Origin: Euglena gracilis | Lineage: Eukaryota; Euglenozoa; Euglenophyceae; Euglenales; Euglenaceae | Direction: 5' to 3' | NCBI GenBank assembly: GCA_900893395.1 | Contig: CAAHFI010165250.1 | Span: 1-44,104 of the forward strand | DNA length: 44,104 bases | Part shown: one piece after another, positions 1-8,300 of the stretch | How the letters are laid out: each line of letters starts with the position of its first letter | Position numbering within the stretch: position 1 is the stretch's first letter | Program-made: the position numbers and the translations under genes | The notes under the pieces: model-generated | The model's input: only the letters and a program-made list of their open reading frames with translations | Databases searched by the model: none | What the model was told of the DNA's origin: nothing

Positions 1-638
1 ATACCTTAACAATTGGACGAAAAAGAAGTCATCCATCCATCCAAATTATCAAGAAAAAGACGTTGGTGCAGAACTCAACGCGAAATTTGTTGAAGAATTT
101 GACAGATATCAATAAAAGATGCAACTTCCAAGCCGGATAACTTCGAGCAGCAGAAGCAGCGGGGATGGACACACCTGGCGGCGACTTTGCGAATCGCACC
201 CCCCGAGGCAACCAAGAGGGGGGAAGCACCGACGAACACACAAAGTGAGGTCATGCTTGTTTGCCTTGTTTGAATGTAGATGTAGGTTAGGCTTTTCCCT
301 TTTAGTGCTGCGATTTTGCCGGAGATGGCTGGCTCGTCGCTCCGGCGCGGAAGATTCCTGGGGGAGACGAAAACGGGCATGCGATTTTTTCTCGGAAAAA
401 GTTTTCGAGTCAGCACTTTGAAGGGCTACTTTTCAAGCGGAGGCAAAAAAATTAATTTCATTCGGACTCCGCGCTTTGTCGGGCCGTGCCTTGCGCGCCG
501 CGGTGTTGCTCGGATTGTTTTTTTGTGCGCTGGGTCAGGAGGTTCCGCTTAGTGCCTTTTTTTTGCCGGAGTTGGCTGATCCTTAAATTTCCGTCGACAC
601 ACACAGAAGAGAGGAGCGTCCTCGGACTCCGGTGAAGA
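1..638 (+). repeat. Partial, deletion-rich unit at the left end
   Basis: The window opens inside a unit, at the position corresponding to base 108 of the reference unit. About 680 bases would be expected before the next unit start, but only 638 are present. The missing bases are spread over many small gaps, for instance around 140-190 where the AG-rich and GC-rich stretch has lost several short pieces. A few substitution-like changes occur as well. No reading frame here should be trusted. Confidence 0.9.
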
Positions 639-3600
639 ATGATTCCAGGGGGATGGGACAGCGAAGGCGGAGCACAAGACAACAGTGAGTGCCGGAAAGC
701 AGAGCAGGACCTCACTGGGGTCTTGTGCGGAGCCGGAGCCGTCAAATACCTTATCAATTGGACGAAAAAGAAGTCAATCCATCCATCCAAATTATCAAGA
801 AAAAGACGTTGGTGCAGAACCTCAACGCCGAAATTTGTTGAAGAATTTGACAGATATCAATAAAAGATGCAACTTCCAAGCCGGATAACTTCAAGAGGGA
901 GCAGCAGAAGCAGCGGGAGCTGGACAACCTGGCGGCGCGGCTCGACTTTGGCGAATCGCACTCCCCGAGGCAGACCAAGAGGGGAGGAAGGGACACCGAG
1001 GGCGAAGCACAAACACCAAGTGAGGTCATGCCTTGTTTGCCTTGTTTGAATGTAGATGTTTTTGGGTAGGTTAGGCTTTTCCCTTTTAGTGCTGCGATTT
1101 TGCCGGAGATGGCTGGCTCGTCGCTCCGGCGCGGAAGATTCCTGGGGGAGACGAAAACGGGCATGCGATTTTTTCTCGGGAAAAAGTTTTCGAGTCAGCA
1201 CTTTGAAGGGCTACTTTTCAAGCGGAGGCAAAAAAATTAATTTCATTCGGACTCCGCGCTTTGTCGGGCCGTGCCTTGCGCGCCGCGGTGTTGCTCGGAT
1301 TGTTTTTTGTGCGCTGGGTCAGGAGGTTCCGCTTAGTGCCTTTTTTTGCCGGAGTTGGCTGATCCTTAAATTTCCGTCGACACACACAGAAGAGAGGAGC
1401 GTCCTCGGACTCCGGTGAAGAATGATTCCAGGGGATGGACAGCGAAGGCGGAGCACAAGACAACAGTGAGTGCCGGAAAGCAGAGCAGGACCTCACTGGG
1501 GTCTTGTGCGGAGCCGGAGCCGTCAAATACCTTATCAATTGGACGAAAAAGAAGTCAATCCATCCATCCAAATTATCAAGAAAAAGACGTTGGTGCAGAA
1601 CCTCAACGCCGAAATTTGTTGAAGAATTTGACAGATATCAAAAAAGATGCAACTTCCAAGCCGGATAACTTCAAGAGGGAGCAGCAGAAGCAGCGGGAGC
1701 TGGACAACCTGGCGGCGCGGCTCGACTTTGGCGAATCGCACTCCCCCGAGGCAGACCAAGAGGGAGGAAGGGACACCGAGGCGAAGCACAAACACCAAGT
1801 GAGGTCATGCCTTGTTTGCCTTGTTTGAATGTAGATGTTTTTGGGTAGGTTAGGCTTTTCCCTTTTAGTGCTGCGATTTTGCCGGAGATGGCTGGCTCGT
1901 CGCTCCGGCGCGGAAGATTCCTGGGGGGAGACGAAAACGGGCATGCGATTTTTTCTCGGGAAAAAGTTTTCGAGAGCACTTTGAAGGGCTACTTTTCAAG
2001 CGGAGGCAAAAAAATTAATTTCATTCGGACTCCGCGCTTTGTCGGGCCGTGCCTTGCGCGCCCGCGGTGTTGCTCGGATTGTTTTTTGTGCGCTGGGTCA
2101 GGAGGTTCCGCTTAGTGCCTTTTTTTGCCGGAGTTGGCTGATCCTTAAATTTACCGTCGACACACACAGAAGAGAGGAGCGTCCTCGGACTCCGGTGAAG
2201 AATGATTCCAGGGGATGGACAGCGAAGGCGGAGCACAAGACAACAGTGAGTGCCGGAAAGCAGAGCAGGACCTCACTGGGGTCTTGTGCGGAGCCGGAGC
2301 CGTCAAATACCTTATCAATTGGACGAAAAAAGTCAATCCATCCATCCAAATTATCAAGAAAAAGACGTTGGTGCAGAACCTCAACGCCGAAATTTGTTGA
2401 AGAATTTGACAGATATCAATAAAAGATGCAACTTCCAAGCCGGATAACTTCAAGAGGGAGCAGCAGAAGCAGCGGGAGCTGGACAACCTGGCGGCGCGGC
2501 TCGACTTTGGCGAATCGCACTCCCCCGAGGCAGACCAAGAGGGGAGGAAGGGACACCGAGGGCGAAGCACAAACACCAAGTGAGGTCATGCCTTGTTTGC
2601 CTTGTTTGAATGTAGATGTTTTTGGGTAGGTTAGGCTTTTCCCTTTTAGTGCTGCGATTTTGCCGGAGATGGCTGGCTCGTCGCTCCGGCGCGGAAGATT
2701 CCTGGGGGGAGACGAAAACGGGCATGCGATTTTTTCTCGGAAAAAGTTTTCGAGTCAGCACTTTGAAGGGCTACTTTTCAAGCGGAGGCAAAAAAATTAA
2801 TTTCATTCGGACTCCGCGCTTTGTCGGGCCGTGCCTTGCGCGCCCGCGGTGTTGCTCGGATTGTTTTTTTGTGCGCTGGGTCAGGAGGTTCCGCTTAGTG
2901 CCTTTTTTTGCCGGAGTTGGCTGATCCTTAAATTTACCGTCGACACACACAGAAGAGAGGAGCGTCCTCGGACTCCGGTGAAGAATGATTCCAGGGGGAT
3001 GGGACAGCGAAGGCGGAGCACAAGACAACAGTGAGTGCCGGAAAGCAGAGCAGGACCTCACTGGGGTCTTGTGCGGAGCCGGAGCCGTCAAATACCTTAT
3101 CAATTGGACGAAAAAGAAGTCAATCCATCCATCCAAATTATCAAGAAAAGACGTTGGTGCAGAACCTCAACGCCGAAATTTGTTGAAGAATTTGACAGAT
3201 ATCAATAAAAGATGCAACTTCCAAGCCGGATAACTTCAAGAGGGAGCAGCAGAAGCAGCGGGAGCTGGACAACCTGGCGGCGCGGCTCGACTTTGGCGAA
3301 TCGCACTCCCCGAGGCAGACCAAGAGGGGAGGAAGGGACACCGAGGGCGAAGCACAAACACCAAGTGAGGTCATGCCTTGTTTGCCTTGTTTGAATGTAG
3401 ATGTTTTTGGGTAGGTTAGGCTTTTCCCTTTTAGTGCTGCGATTTTGCCGGAGATGGCTGGCTCGTCGCTCCGGCGCGGAAGATTCCTGGGGGAGACGAA
3501 AACGGGCATGCGATTTTTTCTGGGAAAAAGTTTTCGAGTCAGCACTTTGAAGGGCTACTTTTCAAGCGGAGGCAAAAAAATTAATTTCATTCGGACTCCG

Positions 3601-4550
3601 CGCTTTGTCGGGCCGTGCCTTGCGCGCCCGCGGTGTTGCTCGGATTGTTTTTTTGTGCGCTGGGTCAGGAGGTTCCGCTTAGTGCCTTTTTTGCCGGAGT
3701 TGGCTGATCCTTAAATTTCCGTCGACACACACAGAAGAGAGGAGCGTCCTCGGACTCCGGTGAAGAATGATTCCAGGGGATGGGACAGCGAAGGCGGAGC
3801 ACAAGACAACAGTGAGTGCCGGAAAGCAGAGCAGGACCTCACTGGGGTCTTGTGCGGAGCCGGAGCCGTCAAATACCTTATCAATTGGACGAAAAAGAAG
3901 TCAATCCATCCATCCAAATTATCAAGAAAAAGACGTTGGTGCAGAACCTCAACGCCGAAATTTGTTGAAGAATTTGACAGATATCAATAAAAGATGCAAC
4001 TTCCAAGCCGGATAACTTCAAGAGGGAGCAGCAGAAGCAGCGGGAGCTGGACAACCTGGCGGCGCGGCTCGACTTTGGCGAATCGCACTCCCCGAGGCAG
4101 ACCAAGAGGGGAGGAAGGGACACCGAGGGCGAAGCACAAACACCAAGTGAGGTCATGCCTTGTTTGCCTTGTTTGAATGTAGATGTTTTTGGGTAGGTTA
4201 GGCTTTTCCCTTTTAGTGCTGCGATTTTGCCGGAGATGGCTGGCTCGTCGCTCCGGCGCGGAAGATTCCTGGGGGAGACGAAAACGGGCATGCGATTTTT
4301 TCTCGGGAAAAAGTTTTCGAGTCAGCACTTTGAAGGGCTACTTTTCAAGCGGAGGCAAAAAAATTAATTTCATTCGGACTCCGCGCTTTGTCGGGCCGTG
4401 CCTTGCGCGCCCGCGGTGTTGCTCGGATTGTTTTTTTGTGCGCTGGGTCAGGAGGTTCCGCTTAGTGCCTTTTTTTGCCGGAGTTGGCTGATCCTTAAAT
4501 TTCCGTCGACACACACAGAAGAGAGGAGCGTCCTCGGACTCCGGTGAAGA
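639..4550 (+). repeat. Left border units 1-5, 780-784 bp each
   Basis: Five consecutive units, each a few bases shorter than the interior ones. The losses lie mainly in runs: the G run after ATGATTCCA, the T runs near the unit end, and the C run before CGAGGCAGACC. Unit 3 (2202-2984) has lost two bases in the A-rich stretch at about 2325-2335, and unit 2 (1422-2201) has lost the T of AATAAA near 1641. The SalI-side extra A is absent in units 1, 4 and 5 and present in units 2 and 3. Confidence 0.9.
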
Positions 4551-4775
4551 ATGATTCCAGGGGGATGGGACAGCGAAGGCGGAGCACAAGACAACAGTGA
4601 GTGCCGGAAAGCAGAGCAGGACCTCACTGGGGTCTTGTGCGGAGCCGGAGCCGTCAAATACCTTATCAATTGGACGAAAAAGAAGTCAATCCATCCATCC
4701 AAATTATCAAGAAAAAGACGTTGGTGCAGAACCTCAACGCCGAAATTTGTTGAAGAATTTGACAGATATCAATAA
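4551..4775 (+). CDS. Alternative unspliced 74-residue frame, function unknown
   Basis: From the same ATG, unspliced reading stays open for 74 codons and stops at a TAA (4773-4775) that lies inside an AATAAA. About 40 of the 56 units keep this frame exactly, including those at 639, 4551 through 12409, 13982 through 29729, 31302, 32873, 33657, 36010, 38366, 39150 and 39936. Units with only four G after ATGATTCCA (13195, 30516, 34441, 36796, 40721 and others) switch frame within the first five codons. The N-terminal 15 residues are shared with the spliced model; the remainder is Lys/Arg-rich in its second half and ends EEFDRYQ. No domain could be assigned with confidence. Because the interior units are nearly identical, conservation of the frame is not evidence of selection. 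It could be a real short product, an intron-retention product, or chance. Confidence 0.25.
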   Translation: MIPGGWDSEGGAQDNSECRKAEQDLTGVLCGAGAVKYLINWTKKKSIHPSKLSRKRRWCRTSTPKFVEEFDRYQ

Positions 4776-5153
4776 AAGATGCAACTTCCAAGCCGGATAA
4801 CTTCAAGAGGGAGCAGCAGAAGCAGCGGGAGCTGGACAACCTGGCGGCGCGGCTCGACTTTGGCGAATCGCACTCCCCCGAGGCAGACCAAGAGGGGAGG
4901 AAGGGACACCGAGGGCGAAGCACAAACACCAAGTGAGGTCATGCCTTGTTTGCCTTGTTTGAATGTAGATGTTTTTGGGTAGGTTAGGCTTTTCCCTTTT
5001 AGTGCTGCGATTTTGCCGGAGATGGCTGGCTCGTCGCTCCGGCGCGGAAGATTCCTGGGGGAGACGAAAACGGGCATGCGATTTTTTCTCGGGAAAAAGT
5101 TTTCGAGTCAGCACTTTGAAGGGCTACTTTTCAAGCGGAGGCAAAAAAATTAA
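4551..5153 (+). CDS. Candidate three-exon gene in each unit, 116 residues, function unknown
   Basis: Joining 4551-4596, 4779-4932 and 5003-5153 gives one open frame of 116 codons plus TAA; the phases fit (46 nt, then 154 nt, then 151 nt). The ATG has A at -3, and an in-frame TGA lies two codons upstream, so it is the first possible start in this frame. Residues about 22-42 form a charged, helix-prone stretch (KREQQKQRELDNLAARLDF) written in codons that nearly all end in G or C. Residues about 43-66 are polar to basic, and the C-terminal part (68-116) is basic, ending KRRQKN. No signal peptide, membrane segment or known domain was recognised. The model is intact in about a dozen units (for example those starting at 6902, 10049, 13982, 19496, 21071, 24222, 28156, 28942 and 29729). 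In units with six G in exon 3 the tail switches to another frame and stops early. The weak point is the acceptor of the first intron, which lacks a pyrimidine tract. This is a hypothesis; codon patterns alone do not prove expression. Confidence 0.3.
4559..4605 (+). repeat. Internal duplication, donor-type module, copy D1
   Basis: This stretch matches 4893-4945 in the same unit. Shared elements in order are a G run, GGGACA, CGA, GGCGRAGCACAA, then GTGAG and GCC. It carries the candidate exon 1 end and donor. The two copies differ by a few small indels and substitutions and are about 336 bp apart. Confidence 0.55.
4597..4778 (+). other. Candidate intron 1 (GTGAGT...AAAAG, 182 bp)
   Basis: The donor ACA|GTGAGT is a near-consensus eukaryotic 5' splice site. 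The acceptor at AATAAAAG|AT is poor, with no pyrimidine tract. It was chosen because it is the one that joins the first exon to the GC3-biased frame of exon 2; a nearer TTTGACAG acceptor leads straight to a stop. The segment is itself open in the frame of the 74-residue reading, so it may be coding sequence and not an intron. Confidence 0.25.
4771..4776 (+). promoter_or_regulatory. AATAAA, possible polyadenylation signal
   Basis: This is the only canonical AATAAA I found on the + strand of the unit; by eye there is none on the - strand. It overlaps the TAA that ends the 74-residue frame. If used, cleavage would fall 10-30 bases downstream, inside candidate exon 2, so its use would exclude the three-exon transcript. 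It may equally be chance sequence. Unit 2 has lost the T at this position. Confidence 0.25.
4893..4945 (+). repeat. Internal duplication, donor-type module, copy D2
   Basis: Diverged second copy of the module at 4559-4605, carrying the exon 2 end and the GTGAGG donor. Both copies thus contain a donor-like GTGAG at the equivalent place, which suggests that an exon-intron border was duplicated. Confidence 0.55.
4933..5002 (+). other. Intron-like segment 2 (GTGAGG...TTTTCCCTTTTAG, 70 bp)
   Basis: It starts with a GTGAGG donor directly after a GC3-biased exon-like block and ends with a strong pyrimidine tract followed by AG. Its composition changes sharply from the AG-rich exon to T-rich sequence. 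A length of 70 bp is typical of compact invertebrate introns. Near its 5' end it carries two tandem copies of GCCTTGTTT (4943-4960). Splicing it out joins exon 2 to an open frame of 49 further codons. It is the most convincing gene-like signal in the unit. Confidence 0.45.
4999..5075 (+). repeat. Internal duplication, acceptor-type module, copy T1
   Basis: Begins TTAGTGC and contains TTGCCGGAGATGGCTG, then a CTCCGG block and GATTCC followed by a G run and GACGAA. It matches 5248-5369. The bases just upstream (ATGCCTTG at 4941 and GTGCCTTG at 5184) suggest that the duplicated segment extends further left with more divergence. Confidence 0.5.
5065..5105 (+). other. Nested inverted repeat (hairpin candidate)
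   Basis: CGAAAAC (5065-5071) can pair with GTTTTCG (5099-5105). Inside it TTTTTC (5083-5088) pairs with GAAAAA (5093-5098) around a TCGG loop. The two right arms are contiguous, while an 11-base bulge lies on the left. It recurs in the interior units and is placed within candidate exon 3. Function is unknown; DNA extrusion or RNA structure are both possible. Confidence 0.4.
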
Positions 5154-5337
5154 TTTCATTCGGACTCCGCGCTTTGTCGGGCCGTGCCTTGCGCGCCCGC
5201 GGTGTTGCTCGGATTGTTTTTTTGTGCGCTGGGTCAGGAGGTTCCGCTTAGTGCCTTTTTTTGCCGGAGTTGGCTGATCCTTAAATTTACCGTCGACACA
5301 CACAGAAGAGAGGAGCGTCCTCGGACTCCGGTGAAGA
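5154..5337 (+). promoter_or_regulatory. Spacer between candidate stop and next unit start; possible promoter
   Basis: No open frame of interest was assigned to these 184 bases. They contain a CpG-dense stretch around 5187-5203 (GCGCGCCCGCGG), two T runs of seven, an AT-rich TTAAATTTA about 50 bases before the next ATG, and the single GTCGAC of the unit followed by a short CA run. If the unit is transcribed, promoter and 5' leader should lie here. No clear TATA box or initiator was recognised, so the call rests on position only. Confidence 0.2.
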
Positions 5338-5369
5338 ATGATTCCAGGGGGATGGGACAGCGAAGGCGG
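5248..5369 (+). repeat. Internal duplication, acceptor-type module, copy T2
   Basis: Diverged copy of 4999-5075, about 250 bp downstream. It shares TTAGTGC, TTGCCGGAGTTGGCTG, the CTCGG-CTCCGG block, and GATTCC plus a G run. It carries an extra stretch of roughly 50 bases, including the GTCGAC site, in its middle. It crosses the unit boundary used here (5338), so the start codon of each unit lies within this module. Confidence 0.5.
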
Positions 5370-8300
5370 AGCACAAGACAACAGTGAGTGCCGGAAAGCA
5401 GAGCAGGACCTCACTGGGGTCTTGTGCGGAGCCGGAGCCGTCAAATACCTTATCAATTGGACGAAAAAGAAGTCAATCCATCCATCCAAATTATCAAGAA
5501 AAAGACGTTGGTGCAGAACCTCAACGCCGAAATTTGTTGAAGAATTTGACAGATATCAATAAAAGATGCAACTTCCAAGCCGGATAACTTCAAGAGGGAG
5601 CAGCAGAAGCAGCGGGAGCTGGACAACCTGGCGGCGCGGCTCGACTTTGGCGAATCGCACTCCCCCGAGGCAGACCAAGAGGGGAGGAAGGGACAAGCAC
5701 AAACACCAAGTGAGGTCATGCCTTGTTTGCCTTGTTTGAATGTAGATGTTTTTGGGTAGGTTAGGCTTTTCCCTTTTAGTGCTGCGATTTTGCCGGAGAT
5801 GGCTGGCTCGTCGCTCCGGCGCGGAAGATTCCTGGGGGGAGACGAAAACGGGCATGCGATTTTTTCTCGGGAAAAAGTTTTCGAGTCAGCACTTTGAAGG
5901 GCTACTTTTCAAGCGGAGGCAAAAAAATTAATTTCATTCGGACTCCGCGCTTTGTCGGGCCGTGCCTTGCGCGCCCGCGGTGTTGCTCGGATTGTTTTTT
6001 TGTGCGCTGGGTCAGGAGGTTCCGCTTAGTGCCTTTTTTTGCCGGAGTTGGCTGATCCTTAAATTTCCGTCGACACACACAGAAGAGAGGAGCGTCCTCG
6101 GACTCCGGTGAAGAATGATTCCAGGGGGATGGGACAGCGAAGGCGGAGCACAAGACAACAGTGAGTGCCGGAAAGCAGAGCAGGACCTCACTGGGGTCTT
6201 GTGCGGAGCCGGAGCCGTCAAATACCTTATCAATTGGACGAAAAAGAAGTCAATCCATCCATCCAAATTATCAAGAAAAAGACGTTGGTGCAGAACCTCA
6301 ACGCCGAAATTTGTTGAAGAATTTGACAGATATCAATAAAAGATGCAACTTCCAAGCCGGATAACTTCAAGAGGGAGCAGCAGAAGCAGCGGGAGCTGGA
6401 CAACCTGGCGGCGCGGCTCGACTTTGGCGAATCGCACTCCCCCGAGGCAGACCAAGAGGGGAGGAAGGGACACCGAGGGCGAAGCACAAACACCAAGTGA
6501 GGTCATGCCTTGTTTGCCTTGTTTGAATGTAGATGTTTTTGGGTAGGTTAGGCTTTTCCCTTTTAGTGCTGCGATTTTGCCGGAGATGGCTGGCTCGTCG
6601 CTCCGGCGCGGAAGATTCCTGGGGGGAGACGAAAACGGGCATGCGATTTTTTCTCGGGAAAAAGTTTTCGAGTCAGCACTTTGAAGGGCTACTTTTCAAG
6701 CGGAGGCAAAAAAATTAATTTCATTCGGACTCCGCGCTTTGTCGGGCCGTGCCTTGCGCGCCCGCGGTGTTGCTCGGATTGTTTTTTTGTGCGCTGGGTC
6801 AGGAGGTTCCGCTTAGTGCCTTTTTTTGCCGGAGTTGGCTGATCCTTAAATTTCCGTCGACACACACAGAAGAGAGGAGCGTCCTCGGACTCCGGTGAAG
6901 AATGATTCCAGGGGGATGGGACAGCGAAGGCGGAGCACAAGACAACAGTGAGTGCCGGAAAGCAGAGCAGGACCTCACTGGGGTCTTGTGCGGAGCCGGA
7001 GCCGTCAAATACCTTATCAATTGGACGAAAAAGAAGTCAATCCATCCATCCAAATTATCAAGAAAAAGACGTTGGTGCAGAACCTCAACGCCGAAATTTG
7101 TTGAAGAATTTGACAGATATCAATAAAAGATGCAACTTCCAAGCCGGATAACTTCAAGAGGGAGCAGCAGAAGCAGCGGGAGCTGGACAACCTGGCGGCG
7201 CGGCTCGACTTTGGCGAATCGCACTCCCCCGAGGCAGACCAAGAGGGGAGGAAGGGACACCGAGGGCGAAGCACAAACACCAAGTGAGGTCATGCCTTGT
7301 TTGCCTTGTTTGAATGTAGATGTTTTTGGGTAGGTTAGGCTTTTCCCTTTTAGTGCTGCGATTTTGCCGGAGATGGCTGGCTCGTCGCTCCGGCGCGGAA
7401 GATTCCTGGGGGAGACGAAAACGGGCATGCGATTTTTTCTCGGGAAAAAGTTTTCGAGTCAGCACTTTGAAGGGCTACTTTTCAAGCGGAGGCAAAAAAA
7501 TTAATTTCATTCGGACTCCGCGCTTTGTCGGGCCGTGCCTTGCGCGCCCGCGGTGTTGCTCGGATTGTTTTTTTGTGCGCTGGGTCAGGAGGTTCCGCTT
7601 AGTGCCTTTTTTTGCCGGAGTTGGCTGATCCTTAAATTTCCGTCGACACACACAGAAGAGAGGAGCGTCCTCGGACTCCGGTGAAGAATGATTCCAGGGG
7701 GATGGGACAGCGAAGGCGGAGCACAAGACAACAGTGAGTGCCGGAAAGCAGAGCAGGACCTCACTGGGGTCTTGTGCGGAGCCGGAGCCGTCAAATACCT
7801 TATCAATTGGACGAAAAAGAAGTCAATCCATCCATCCAAATTATCAAGAAAAAGACGTTGGTGCAGAACCTCAACGCCGAAATTTGTTGAAGAATTTGAC
7901 AGATATCAATAAAAGATGCAACTTCCAAGCCGGATAACTTCAAGAGGGAGCAGCAGAAGCAGCGGGAGCTGGACAACCTGGCGGCGCGGCTCGACTTTGG
8001 CGAATCGCACTCCCCCGAGGCAGACCAAGAGGGGAGGAAGGGACACCGAGGGCGAAGCACAAACACCAAGTGAGGTCATGCCTTGTTTGCCTTGTTTGAA
8101 TGTAGATGTTTTTGGGTAGGTTAGGCTTTTCCCTTTTAGTGCTGCGATTTTGCCGGAGATGGCTGGCTCGTCGCTCCGGCGCGGAAGATTCCTGGGGGGA
8201 GACGAAAACGGGCATGCGATTTTTTCTCGGGAAAAAGTTTTCGAGTCAGCACTTTGAAGGGCTACTTTTCAAGCGGAGGCAAAAAAATTAATTTCATTCG

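Larger units (their letters stand above)
4551..5337 (+). repeat. Reference unit (unit 6, 787 bp)
   Basis: This copy is used here to describe the parts of the unit, because all its homopolymer sites are in the state that keeps the longest spliced frame open. Order of parts: start codon and short first exon candidate; a 182-bp segment that may be an intron or the rest of an unspliced frame; an AG-rich, GC3-biased exon-like block at 4779-4932; a 70-bp intron-like segment; a third exon-like block ending at a TAA at 5151-5153; then a CpG-rich and T-rich spacer that leads to the next unit start at 5338. Other interior units differ mainly at three one-base sites: five or six G at about 5057-5061, an optional A at about 5289, and four or five G just after ATGATTCCA. 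Confidence 0.9.

Noticed and set aside
4688-4699. ATCC/CCAT microsatellite seed
   Set aside because: About three repeats only and constant through the interior; no sign of expansion.
4702-4778. Two in-frame TGA codons between coding-like patches, considered as a variant genetic code
   Set aside because: TGA also ends other exon-like frames in the unit, and frame decay or an intron explains the pattern more simply.
4981-4990. GGTTAGG motif, considered as arthropod telomeric repeat
   Set aside because: Only a single motif per unit inside the intron-like segment; no tandem TTAGG run.
4769-5114. Long open frames on the - strand (102 and 103 codons) across candidate exons 2 and 3
   Set aside because: They are the antisense of the AG-rich, GC3-biased block, which gives a Leu/Pro-rich antisense product. 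They have poor codon character, change frame with every G- or C-run variant, and have no splice or poly(A) support.
4551-5337. 5S rRNA, spliced-leader RNA, U snRNA, tRNA or histone cluster unit
   Set aside because: None of the conserved signatures I know for these (5S internal control region, tRNA B box, U1/U2/U6 5' ends, histone motifs) was seen on either strand, although tandem units of this size first suggested them.
4551-5337. CENP-B box
   Set aside because: No match to TTCG-N4-A-N2-CGGG was found by eye on either strand, so a CENP-B-type centromeric role has no support in the sequence.
5184-5387. Signal-peptide-like + strand frame starting at GTG (CAPAVLLGLFFCALG)
   Set aside because: The hydrophobic N-terminus comes from the CpG-rich and T-run spacer, no ATG opens it, and GTG starts are not expected in a nuclear gene. 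It also depends on the exact T-run length and on the extra A.
5124-5489. 121-codon - strand frame spanning the unit boundary
   Set aside because: It exists only when the extra A is present and otherwise splits into two shorter frames. Low-complexity composition (Lys/Arg, Pro, Ser) and no recognisable domain; best explained as a chance frame.
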